A model generated the notes under the pieces. It was not told the origin of the DNA and did no database searches. It was given only the letters and a program-made list of their open reading frames with translations. Below are positions 16,873-25,299 of a stretch of 36,252 nt of DNA, one piece after another. The position numbers and the translations under genes are program-made. Position 1 is the stretch's first letter. Each line of letters opens with the position of its first letter. Origin of the DNA: CAUSKK01 sp963532425 (GTDB lineage Bacteria > Pseudomonadota > Gammaproteobacteria > Cardiobacteriales > Cardiobacteriaceae); the NCBI GenBank assembly GCA_963532425.1, contig CAUSKK010000020.1:1-36252 (forward strand). Direction: 5' to 3'.

Positions 16873-17469
16873 ATGAAAAAATTACTTTTAGTCAGCGCTC
16901 TACTGGCCGGTGTGGCCTTCGCCGATGAAGCTGCCAAAGCCGATGAGGCCGCCAAAGCCGCCGACAGTGCCAAAACCGAAGAAGTAAAAGCCGACGCGGG
17001 CAAAGAGGAAGCCAAAAAAGAAGAAGCCAAAGGCGAAGCTAAAGAAGGCGAAGCCAAGGCCGACGCCAAAGAAGAAGGCGGCGCCTGCAAAACCGTCATC
17101 GAAGCCAACGACGCCATGGCCTTCAACGTGGCCGAATTCACCATCGACAAAGGCGCTTGCCCTGAATTCACCGTTGAACTGAAACACGTGGGTGAAATGC
17201 CCGCCGCCACCATGGGCCACAACGTGGTCATTACCAAAGCCGCTGACATGGAAGCCGTGGCCGGTGATGGTGCCGAAGCCGGTCTGGACAAAGACCACGT
17301 GAAAGAGGGCGACGAACGCGTGCTGGCCCACACCAAGCTGATTGGCGGCGGCGAAACCACCGAAGTCAAATTCAAAACTGACAAATTTGAAGCCGGCGGC
17401 GACTACGAGTTCTTCTGCTCCTACCCTGGCCACTCTTCCATGATGAAGGGTAAAGTGATTGTTAAATAA
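16873..17469 (+). CDS. Azurin-like periplasmic cupredoxin with charged N-terminal linker
   Basis: A 198-residue type-1 copper protein that carries electrons in the periplasm. Start ATG 16873 follows AAGGA at nine bases. Signal peptide MKKLLLVSALLAGVAFA has no lipobox, unlike the lipid-anchored azurins of Neisseria. Residues ~18-72 form an Ala/Lys/Glu/Asp repeat (EAAKADEAAKAAD, EEAKKEEAKGEAKEGEAK), then comes the cupredoxin domain. Copper ligands fit azurin: His in MGHNVVI, then Cys-His-Met in CSYPGHSSMMKG. Two further Cys (GACKT, GACPEF) correspond to the conserved disulfide region. It has its own promoter and terminator. Partners could be cytochrome c peroxidase or oxidases; none is in the window. 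Confidence 0.9.
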   Translation: MKKLLLVSALLAGVAFADEAAKADEAAKAADSAKTEEVKADAGKEEAKKEEAKGEAKEGEAKADAKEEGGACKTVIEANDAMAFNVAEFTIDKGACPEFTVELKHVGEMPAATMGHNVVITKAADMEAVAGDGAEAGLDKDHVKEGDERVLAHTKLIGGGETTEVKFKTDKFEAGGDYEFFCSYPGHSSMMKGKVIVK

Positions 17470-17496
17470 GCTCCGGCTGATTTAATTCACGAACGA

Positions 17497-17523
17497 AGCG
17501 CTCCCTCCGGGGGGCGCTTTTTT
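17497..17523 (+). terminator. Terminator of the azurin-like gene
   Basis: AGCGCTCCC, TCCG loop, GGGGGCGCT, then a T run. It overlaps a GAAGCGCT half-palindrome, the third terminator in the window of this design. Confidence 0.8.
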
Positions 17524-17547
17524 ATGGTCGCTAAAAACCACGGCCAC

Positions 17548-17571
17548 AAAAAACCCCCGCCGCAGCGGGGG
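17548..17571 (-). terminator. Terminator of ilvC
   Basis: On the minus strand CCCCCGC, TGCG, GCGGGGG and six T residues, 21 bases after the ilvC stop. Confidence 0.85.
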
Positions 17572-17591
17572 CCGGAGTTCGGGGCGAGCCC

Positions 17592-18605
17592 TTAGTTTTT
17601 GCTGGTGTCCACCAGGCGGTTGGCCCTAATCCAGGGCATCATTTCCCGCAGCTTGGCGCCGACCTGCTCAATTTGATGCTCGGCATTCTGGCGACGGCGG
17701 GCGGTCATGGACGGGGCGCCGGCCTGGTATTCCAGAATGAAGCGCTTGGCATACTCGCCGTTCTGGATATTGGCCAGGCATTGTTCCATGGCATAGCGGC
17801 TTTCCTCGTTGATAACTTCCGGGCCGGTTACGTACTCGCCGAACTCGGCATTGTTGGAGATGGAGTAGTTCATGTTGGCAATGCCGCCCTCGTAGATTAA
17901 ATCGACGATGAGCTTCATCTCGTGCAGGCACTCGAAATAGGCCATTTCCGGGGCGTAGCCGGCTTTCACCAGGGTTTCAAAGCCGGCCTTAATCAGTTCG
18001 ACGACGCCGCCGCAGAGCACGGCCTGTTCGCCGAAGAGGTCGGTTTCGGTTTCCTCTTTGAAGCTGGTGGCGATGATGCCGGCCTTGCCGCCACCGTTGG
18101 CCACGGCGTAGGCCAGGGCAATGTCGCGGGCCTTGCCGCTACGGTCGGCCTCCACGGCGATGAGGTGGGGCACACCGCCGCCCTGGCTGTAGGTGGAACG
18201 GACGGTATGGCCGGGGGCCTTGGGCGCAATCATGATGACGTCCAAATCGGCGCGCGGCGTTACCTGGCCATAGTGGACGTTGAAGCCGTGGGCAAAGGCC
18301 AGGGCGGCGCCGGGTTTAATGTCGCCCTCGATGGCCCGGTAGACGGCGGCGATGCTTTCATCCGGGAGCAGAATCATCACCACATCGGCGCCCTTGACGG
18401 CCTCATTCACTTCCTTCACGGTGAGACCGGCGTTCACGGCCTTGGCCCAGGAAGCGCCGCCCTGGCGCAGGCCCACCACCACCTTCACGCCGCTTTCGTG
18501 CAGGTTATTGGCGTGGGCGTGGCCCTGGGAGCCGTAGCCAATGATGGCCACGGTTTTGCCCTGCAGCACACTCATATCGGCGTCTTTGTCGTAATAAACT
18601 TTCAT
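17592..18605 (-). CDS. ilvC: Ketol-acid reductoisomerase, class I (NADP+)
   Basis: A 337-residue cytoplasmic enzyme of valine, leucine and isoleucine synthesis that isomerises and reduces acetolactate to dihydroxyisovalerate with Mg2+ and NADPH. The Rossmann motif is GYGSQGHAHANNL (about 24-36), the substrate loop is MIAPKAPGHTVR, and the Mg2+/catalytic region contains DLFGEQAVLCGG and ECLHEMKLIVDLIYEGG. Length fits class I. CTGGAG lies eight bases before the ATG. It follows parE by 33 bases on the same strand with no terminator between, so cotranscription with parE is possible. Other ilv genes are not nearby. Confidence 0.97.
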   Translation of the reverse strand: MKVYYDKDADMSVLQGKTVAIIGYGSQGHAHANNLHESGVKVVVGLRQGGASWAKAVNAGLTVKEVNEAVKGADVVMILLPDESIAAVYRAIEGDIKPGAALAFAHGFNVHYGQVTPRADLDVIMIAPKAPGHTVRSTYSQGGGVPHLIAVEADRSGKARDIALAYAVANGGGKAGIIATSFKEETETDLFGEQAVLCGGVVELIKAGFETLVKAGYAPEMAYFECLHEMKLIVDLIYEGGIANMNYSISNNAEFGEYVTGPEVINEESRYAMEQCLANIQNGEYAKRFILEYQAGAPSMTARRRQNAEHQIEQVGAKLREMMPWIRANRLVDTSKN

Positions 18606-18638
18606 AAAAACTCCAGAAAATTAGGGAAAAAGGAGGGC

Positions 18639-20507
18639 TCATTCTAGCAAATGGGCCTGGTGGGCGTTTTCCTCAATCCAATGGCGCCGGTCGCTGGCCC
18701 GCTTCTCGGCCAGCAGCAAATCCAGCCGGCCCAGGGCCTCTTCGCCGGGCCACTGCAGCTGAATCAGCCGGCGCGTGTCCGGATGCAGCGTGGTTTCGCG
18801 CAGCTGCAGCGGGTTCATTTCGCCCAGACCCTTGAAGCGGGTAACGCTGACCTTGCCGTTGCCCCGGCCCAGGCGCTGTAGCAGGCCGTCGCGCTCGGCC
18901 TCGTCCAGGGCATATTCGGTGCGCTTGCCGGCATCGACCCGGTAGAGCGGCGGCTGGGCCAGATAGAGATGGCCGGCCCGCACCAGCGCCGGAAAGTGGC
19001 GGACGAAGAGGGCGCAAATCAGCGTGGCGATGTGCAGGCCGTCGGAATCGGCGTCGGCGAGAATGCAGATTTTGTGATAGCGCAGGCCGGCCAAATCGTC
19101 GCCCGGCGGGTCGAGGCCGATGGCGGCGGCGATGTCGTGGATTTCCGCCGAGGCGAGAATGGCGCCGCTGGCCTCCTCCCAGGTGTTTTTGATTTTGCCG
19201 CGCAGCGGCAGAATGGCCTGGAACTGCCGGTTGCGGGCCTGCTTGGCCGAACCGCCGGCGCTGTCGCCCTCGACGAGGAAAAGCTCGTTCTGGCGCGGGT
19301 CAGAGCCGCTGCAATCGGCCAGCTTGGTGGGCAGATTGGCGGCGCGCCGGCGGCCGGCACTTTTGCCCGCGTTGCTGCGGCGCTGGGCGTGGCCGATGGC
19401 AAGCTGGGCAATGGCGGTGGCCGTGTCCAGCTGGCGATTGAGATAGAGGCTGAGCTGATTTTTCACCACCGAACCAATCCAGGCGGCGGCACTGCGGCTG
19501 GTGAGCCGTTCCTTGGTCTGGCTGGCGAACTGGGCCTCGCCGATTTTGATGGACAGCACATATTGCACGTCCTGCCAAACGTCCTCGGGGGCCAGTTTGA
19601 TATGACGCGGCAGCAGCTGATGAATCTCGCAGAACTCGCGCAGGGCCTCCACCAGCCCGCTGCGCAGGCCATTGACGTGGGTGCCGCCCAGGGGCGTGGC
19701 GATGAGATTGGCGAAGGACTGGGCCACGGTGCTGCTGCGTTCCATCTGCCAGACCAGGGCCAGCTGGATTTCGCCCTGCTCGTCGCGGTGATTCAGCAGA
19801 TAGGGCAGCTCCGGCAGACAGGGGCCGGGGCCGAGCTGTTCGCTGAGGTAGGCGCCGAGGCCCTGGTCATAGTGCCAGTGCTGGCGGTCGCCGCTGAGCT
19901 CGTTGTCAAAGTAGACGTGCAGGCCGGCACAGAGCACGGCCTTGGCCCGCAGCGCTTCGGTCAGGCGGGGGAGGTCAAAGCTGGGCTGGACAAAATAGTG
20001 TTCGTCCACCCAGAAGCGCACCTCGGTGCCGCTGGCGTGGGCTTCCGGCGTCGCCCGGAGCGGCTCCACCACCGTGCCGCCGGCACAGGCCAGGGTGAAG
20101 CGCTGGCCGTCGCGCCAGATGGTAACTTCCAGGCGCCGGGCCAGGGCATTGACCACAGAAATGCCGACGCCGTGCAGGCCGCCGCTGAACTGGTAGTTCT
20201 GGCGGTTGAATTTGCCGCCGGCGTGGAGCCGGGTCAGGATAAGTTCGACGGCGGGAATGCCCTCCTCGGGGTGAATGTCGGTGGGAATGCCCCGGCCGTT
20301 GTCGCGCACGGACAGGGAGCCGTCGGCATGGAGTCGCACGTGAATTTCCGTGCAGAAGCCGGCCAGGGCCTCATCGACGGCGTTGTCGATGACCTCCTGG
20401 GCCAGATGGTTGGGGCGGCTGGTGTCGGTGTACATATCCGGCCGGACTTTCACCGGGTCCAGGCCGCGCAGTACCACCACCTCCTGGGCGGTGTAGGCTT
20501 TTTTCAT
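18639..20507 (-). CDS. parE: DNA topoisomerase IV subunit B
   Basis: A 622-residue ATPase/Toprim subunit of topoisomerase IV, which decatenates daughter chromosomes with ParC. GHKL ATPase motifs: EVIDNAVDEALAGF, DNGRGIPTDIH, GGLHGVGISVVNAL. Toprim motifs: LVEGDSAGGSAKQARNR and DADSDGLHIATLICALF, where SDGLHIATL is the ParE rather than the GyrB form; the short length also fits ParE. Start at MKKAYTAQEV is supported by AAGGA seven bases upstream; ten extra residues from an earlier ATG are unlikely. Palindrome array 3 begins ~37 bases upstream of the start. parC is not in the window. Confidence 0.93.
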   Translation of the reverse strand: MKKAYTAQEVVVLRGLDPVKVRPDMYTDTSRPNHLAQEVIDNAVDEALAGFCTEIHVRLHADGSLSVRDNGRGIPTDIHPEEGIPAVELILTRLHAGGKFNRQNYQFSGGLHGVGISVVNALARRLEVTIWRDGQRFTLACAGGTVVEPLRATPEAHASGTEVRFWVDEHYFVQPSFDLPRLTEALRAKAVLCAGLHVYFDNELSGDRQHWHYDQGLGAYLSEQLGPGPCLPELPYLLNHRDEQGEIQLALVWQMERSSTVAQSFANLIATPLGGTHVNGLRSGLVEALREFCEIHQLLPRHIKLAPEDVWQDVQYVLSIKIGEAQFASQTKERLTSRSAAAWIGSVVKNQLSLYLNRQLDTATAIAQLAIGHAQRRSNAGKSAGRRRAANLPTKLADCSGSDPRQNELFLVEGDSAGGSAKQARNRQFQAILPLRGKIKNTWEEASGAILASAEIHDIAAAIGLDPPGDDLAGLRYHKICILADADSDGLHIATLICALFVRHFPALVRAGHLYLAQPPLYRVDAGKRTEYALDEAERDGLLQRLGRGNGKVSVTRFKGLGEMNPLQLRETTLHPDTRRLIQLQWPGEEALGRLDLLLAEKRASDRRHWIEENAHQAHLLE

Positions 20508-22030
20508 GGGATTTTCCTTGCAAACAAAGGCGGCCATTGTAGCGAAGCGCTTCCCTTGGCTGGTTTTCAGAGCGAAGCGCTTCGGTTTTTAGCCCCGGCC
20601 CGAATGGAAGCGCTTTCTTCCAATTGGCCTGCCAGAGCGAAGCTCTCTTCTTTTCTGCTTCTTCAGGACGGAAGCGTTTCATTTTGGACGCGCCGGAGAA
20701 ATCAAAATCCGCCAGCCGAAGCGCTTCGGTTTCCCTAGCCGGTTACGGCCAGCGCTAAATCTCCCGTTCAGAACCGAAGCGCTCCCTCTGAGTCGGCCGG
20801 CGGCATTTAAACCGACTTCCAAACCGAAGCGCTCCCCCTGTCGGACTGGGCAGAAGGATTCGCCGGCGGAAGCGCTTGTCTTTCCCTACTGCTAGGTCGA
20901 AGCGCTTCAAGCTAGCAGCCTAGTTAAAACGAAGCGCTTCGGCTCCGGAGATTAGAAAAGCCCCGACCCGGTTAGGGTCGCAAGGGAAGGAAGCGCTTCG
21001 GTATTAAATCAACGCCACTCCGGCTCGGCCGGCGAAACGAAGCGCTTCGGCCTCGGTGGTTAGTTGGATTTAGGAGGGCTTCCCGGGGGAAGCGCTTCCT
21101 TCTGTATAGCAGCTCTTTCTAAACCGAAGCGCTTCGTTCTGAACAGCTCATTTCCAACGAAGCACTTCAATCTGACGGCCCAGCTTTTAAATAGGGAAGC
21201 GCTTCATTGGTTTGAATTGGGACAGCCCGGGCCCGACCTCTAAATCCGACTAGAACCAGAGCGCTTCGGCGGGCATCGGCTTTTCAAAACGAAGCGCTTC
21301 CCCTTTTCCAGCTGTTCCAACGGACGAGCCTGGCTTTAAAGCCGGCGAGTCGAAGCGCTTCGGCCGGAGGTACGAGACCCCCCAGCTCGGTTCTAGCCAC
21401 CGGGGCAGAAAGCGCTCCCCCTTTCGAGCCAAGGCGGAGAGGAGTTCAGGCCGAGGGAAGCGCTTCGTTTTTCCCAGCCGGTTACGGCCGACGATAAGTT
21501 TCCCGTTCAACGGCGAAGCGCTTCGTTCCCCAATGCCGTAAAAATTGGAGCGCTTCGCCCGGCTGGCCCTATTAAAACAAAGCGCTCCCTCAGTTTTGCC
21601 CTCTCTCCGAACGAAGCGCTCCCCCATTCATTGGTCGCCGAAACCGAAGCGCTTCGGACCAATGGCCTGGCTTTTAGTTGGGGTAGCGTTGCTCTCGTTT
21701 TGTCCTGTTCGGTTGGGATAAAAACAGCCCGTCGCCGGCGCCGAAGCGCTTCCCTCCCAGAAGACCCTTTCCAGCGAAGCGCTTCACTGGCGGAACGAGA
21801 AAAGGGACAGAATCCGGCAGATTTATTTCCGGCGAAGCGCTTCGGGTTGGCGACCCTGTTAAAACGAAGCGCTTCTTTCGTTTGGCTGCCCTGCCGAACG
21901 AAGCGCTTTGGCCATTCCGGATTTTTAAAAATGGAGCGCTTCCCTATTTGTTGGCCGTCCGAACCAGAGCGCTTTGCGCGTTTTAGCCTGCTTGGAAATG
22001 AAGCGCTTCCCCCTACTGGGCGAACAAACC

Positions 22031-22129
22031 GAAGCGCTTCGACCTTGGGAGTGAGAGAAACCCCGGCCCGGTCTGAGCCAAGGGAAGCGCTTCCTTAATT
22101 TATTTATTGGCGGGCCAATGAAGCGCTTC
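22031..22129 (+). repeat. Array 3 unit, copy A
   Basis: Palindrome, 43-bp spacer with GTGAGAGAAACCCCGGCCCG, palindrome, AT-containing spacer (TTAATTTATTTATTGGC), palindrome. The first two palindromes are 53 bp apart. The unit recurs twice at 22395-22575. Confidence 0.85.
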
Positions 22130-22293
22130 GGTCGGGCCGGGGCCAATTCCCAAGGAAGCGTTTCGTTCCGACCAAAGATTAGCAAAGCGCTTAGACCGGG
22201 CCAGTAGCAGGGTTCAACCAGAGGGAAGCGCTTCGCCCCAGGTCGCTAGAAAAACCCCGGCCCGGTTCTAGCCACAGGAGGAGGAAGCGCTTC
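22120..22293 (-). repeat. Inverted relative of the array 2 block
   Basis: Reverse complement of 13861-14035 with point differences and one or two indels; see that entry. Confidence 0.85.
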
Positions 22294-22394
22294 CCTATTT
22301 GCTTGGTCGCTTGAGCCGACGAAGCGCTTCGGGCGAGCGGCCCCGTTGAAACGAAGCGCTCCCCTTTCGGGCTCGGTGGAAAGGTTCGCAGAGG

Positions 22395-22575
22395 GAAGCG
22401 CTTCGACCTCGGGACTGAGAGAAACCCCGGCCCGGTCTGAGCCAAGGGAAGCGCTCCCTTAATTTATTTGGCCGGCCAATGAAGCGCTTCGCCCTCGGGA
22501 GTGAGAGAAACCCCGGTCCGGTCTGAGCCAAGGGAAGCGCTTCCTTGATTTATTGGCGGGCCGATGAAGCGCTTC
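22395..22575 (+). repeat. Array 3 units B and C in tandem
   Basis: Two further copies of the 22031 unit, 86 and 85 bp long, share the middle palindrome at 22481. The 53-bp distance within each unit is kept, while the AT spacer varies by a few bases. Confidence 0.85.
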
Positions 22576-22739
22576 AGGTTGGTGGGCCGAACGAAGCGCT
22601 CCCCTTTGAAAACACTGTCCCCGACGGGAAGCGCTTCTGCCCATCAGAAGACCGAAGCGCTTCGGGCGAGCAGCCCCGTTAAAACGAAGCGCTTCCCTCC
22701 CGGCATGGGGGCAAACGGAGGAAAGCGCTTCTTCGGCCC

Positions 22740-22765
22740 AAAAAAAACGCCCCTGGGGGAGCGTT
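22740..22765 (-). terminator. Terminator of topA
   Basis: On the minus strand AACGCTCCCC and GGGGCGTT form the stem, followed by a run of T residues, 25 bases after the topA stop. Confidence 0.8.
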
Positions 22766-22789
22766 TTCCCATTGGGAACCCCGTTCAGC

Positions 22790-25264
22790 CTAGGCCTCGG
22801 CCGGGGTGGCTTTTTTGCGGCCGCGCTTGGCCGGTGTCGGAGGAAGGGTGGCGTCCGGAGCCGCAGCGGGGGTCGCTTCGGGGCTGGCTTTTTTGCGGCC
22901 GCGCTTGGGCTTGGCCTCGTCCTCGGCAGTGGCCGGGCTGGTCGCTGCTGTAGCGGCGGCCTTTTTCCGGCCGCCCCGGGTTTTGCTGGCCGGGGCCGGC
23001 GCTGCCTTGGCGGCGGCCTTGGCGGCCCGCTGGGCCTTGCGTTCCCGGGCCTTGGCCAGCAGTTCCAGACACTGTTCCAGCTCCAGTTCGGCCGGCACCA
23101 GCGTTTTCGGAATGGAAGCGTTGGTGCTGCCGTCGCTGACATAGGGGCCGAAGCGGCCGTTCAGGATTTGCAGGGTCTGGCCCTCGTGTTCCAGGGTTTT
23201 GATGTGCTTGTTCTGCTCCTGGGTAATTTTCGCCGCCACCAGCTCCAGGGCCCGTTCGCGGCTGATGGTCAGCGGGTCTTCCTCCTTGGGAATGGAGACA
23301 TTGCGGCGGCCGAAGCGGATATAGGGCCCGAAGCGGCCGTTGTTGGCCCACATCTCCTCGCCGTCCTCGGTCAGGCCGAGGCTGCGCGGCAGGGTGAACA
23401 GGGCCAGGGCTTCGGTCAGGGTCAGGGTTTCCATGTTCTTCTGGGCGGGAATGCTGGCGAAGGTCGGTTTTTCCTCGTCGTCCTTGCTGCCAATCTGCAC
23501 AAAGGGCCCGAAACGGCCGAGGCGCACGCTCACCGGCTTGCCGCTTTTCGGGTCGAGGCCGAGTTCCCGGGCCTGCATCACCTCCTGGCGCGGCACGTCC
23601 TTTTTCTCCTCGATGCGCCGGGCCAAATCGGCCCAGAAGCGGCGCAGCAGCTCCTTCCAGGGGGTTTCGCCCCGGGAAATGGCGTCCAAATCGTCCTCCA
23701 GCTGGGCGGTGAAGGCATAGTCCACATAGCGTTCAAAGTGCTTCACGAGGAAATCATTGACCACCAGGCCGATGGAACTGGGCTGGAAACGGCGGTTCTC
23801 GTTGAAAACATACTCCCGCTGCAGCAGGGTGCTGATGATGCTGGCGTAGGTGGAGGGCCGGCCGATGCCGTAGAGCTCCAGGGCCTTAATCAGGCTGGCA
23901 TCGCTGAAACGCGGCGGCGGCTGGGTGAAATGCTGGCTGCCGACGATGTCTGTCCAGGCCAGGCGCTGGCCCAGCTGCAGGGCCGGCAGCAGGGCTTCGT
24001 CGCTGCTGGTTTCATCGTCCGAATCCTCCAGATAGACGCCCATGAAGCCGGCAAATTTGATGACGCTGCCGCTGGCGTGGAAGACGCCCGGGCCCAGGGT
24101 TAAATCGACGCTGGTTTGCTCCAGCAGCGCCGAACTCATCTGGGAGGCGATGGTGCGTTTCCAGATTAAATCGTAGAGGGCCTGCTCCTCGCTGCTGCCG
24201 TCGATGTTGCGCCGATTACAGTCGGTGGGACGGATGGCCTCGTGGGCCTCCTGGGCGTTCTTGGCCTTGGTTTTGTAGCGCCGGGGCTCCGGGGGCAGGT
24301 AGGCGGCGCCGTACTGGCTGCCAATCAGGGCGCGCAGGGCCTCCAGGGCCTCATCGGCCAGATTGACCGAGTCGGTGCGCATGTAGGTGATGTGGCCGGC
24401 CTCGTAGAGGTTCTGGGCAATGCGCATGGTGCGCTGGGCGCCCAGGTGGAGCTTGCGGGCGGCCTCCTGCTGCAGGGTGGAGGTGATGAACGGCGCCGTC
24501 GGGTGGCGCTGGCGTTCCCGGGTCTGCAGGGCGCTGACGGTCAGTTCCGGGCCGGCGGCCTTCAGTTCGGCCAGGGCGGCGTTGGCCGTGGCTTCCGTCC
24601 TAAAGGCAAACTGGCCGAGCTTCTCGCCCCGGTAGTGGCTGAGGACGGCGCCGAATTCCGGCAGCTGGGCCGTGATTTTCCAGTATTCCTGGCTGCGGAA
24701 GGCGCCGATTTCCCGTTCGCGCTCGACGATGAGCCGCAGGGCCGGCGACTGGACACGGCCGGCCGACAGACCGGCCAGCACCTTGCGCCAGAGCAGCGGC
24801 GACAGATTGAAGCCGACGAGAAAATCCAGGGCCCGCCGCGCCTGCTGGGCATCGACCAAATCCAGCGCCAGCGCCCGGGGGTGGGCCAGGGCCTGTTTGA
24901 TGGCCCGTTCGGTGATTTCGTGGAAGGCGACGCGCTGCACCGGCTTGGCGGCGCTGACGCCACGTTCCGCAAGGATATTGGCCAGATGCCAGGAGATGGC
25001 CTCGCCCTCCCGGTCCGGGTCGGTGGCCAGATAGATGGCCTCGGCCTTGGCGGCGGCGGCGACGATTTTTTCGACGTGGTCGGCGTTGCGGGCAATGAGC
25101 TCATAGTTCATCTTGAAGTCATTTTCAGTGTCCACGGCCCCGGCCCGGGGCACCAAATCGCGCACATGGCCATAGGAGGCCAGGACCTGATAGTCGTTGC
25201 CCAGATATTTGCCCAGGGTTTTGGCCTTGGCGGGCGATTCCACAATGATTAGATACTTACTCAT
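22790..25264 (-). CDS. topA: DNA topoisomerase I
   Basis: An 824-residue type IA topoisomerase that relaxes negative supercoils. The Toprim domain begins MSKYLIIVESPAKAKTLGKYLG and contains DPDREGEAISWHL; the active-site Tyr is in ITYMRTDSVNL near residue 295. The C-terminal part has topo_C repeats GRFGPFVQIG, GRFGPYIRFG and GRFGPYVSDG, and no Cys4 zinc fingers of the E. coli type. The tail is Ala/Lys/Pro-rich with KRGRKKA twice, resembling AT-hook or histone-like tails. I start at MSKY (25264) rather than the ATG six codons upstream. dprA lies 35 bases upstream on the same strand. Confidence 0.95.
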   Translation of the reverse strand: MSKYLIIVESPAKAKTLGKYLGNDYQVLASYGHVRDLVPRAGAVDTENDFKMNYELIARNADHVEKIVAAAAKAEAIYLATDPDREGEAISWHLANILAERGVSAAKPVQRVAFHEITERAIKQALAHPRALALDLVDAQQARRALDFLVGFNLSPLLWRKVLAGLSAGRVQSPALRLIVEREREIGAFRSQEYWKITAQLPEFGAVLSHYRGEKLGQFAFRTEATANAALAELKAAGPELTVSALQTRERQRHPTAPFITSTLQQEAARKLHLGAQRTMRIAQNLYEAGHITYMRTDSVNLADEALEALRALIGSQYGAAYLPPEPRRYKTKAKNAQEAHEAIRPTDCNRRNIDGSSEEQALYDLIWKRTIASQMSSALLEQTSVDLTLGPGVFHASGSVIKFAGFMGVYLEDSDDETSSDEALLPALQLGQRLAWTDIVGSQHFTQPPPRFSDASLIKALELYGIGRPSTYASIISTLLQREYVFNENRRFQPSSIGLVVNDFLVKHFERYVDYAFTAQLEDDLDAISRGETPWKELLRRFWADLARRIEEKKDVPRQEVMQARELGLDPKSGKPVSVRLGRFGPFVQIGSKDDEEKPTFASIPAQKNMETLTLTEALALFTLPRSLGLTEDGEEMWANNGRFGPYIRFGRRNVSIPKEEDPLTISRERALELVAAKITQEQNKHIKTLEHEGQTLQILNGRFGPYVSDGSTNASIPKTLVPAELELEQCLELLAKARERKAQRAAKAAAKAAPAPASKTRGGRKKAAATAATSPATAEDEAKPKRGRKKASPEATPAAAPDATLPPTPAKRGRKKATPAEA

Positions 25265-25299
25265 AACTTCTTCAATCCACAAGCTTTTTTCGATAATTC

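Larger units (their letters stand above)
20544..22732. repeat. Palindrome array 3 (GAAGCGCTTC, over 30 exact copies)
   Basis: The largest array, about 2.2 kb between parE and topA with no credible gene. It has more than 30 exact palindromes and about 20 near matches (GAAGCGCTCC, GAAGCACTTC, GAAGCGTTTC). Distances between neighbours cluster around 30-37 bp and 47-63 bp. Spacer sequences recur in families, for example ...GTTAAAACGAAGCGCTTC, and GGTTACGGCC...CCCGTTCA at 20731-20770 and again at ~21480-21510. Open frames in it are spurious. Confidence 0.9.

Noticed and set aside
20544..22732. CRISPR array
   Set aside because: The repeat is only 10 bp and perfectly palindromic, distances vary from ~30 to >60 bp, spacers are related to each other, and no cas gene is present.
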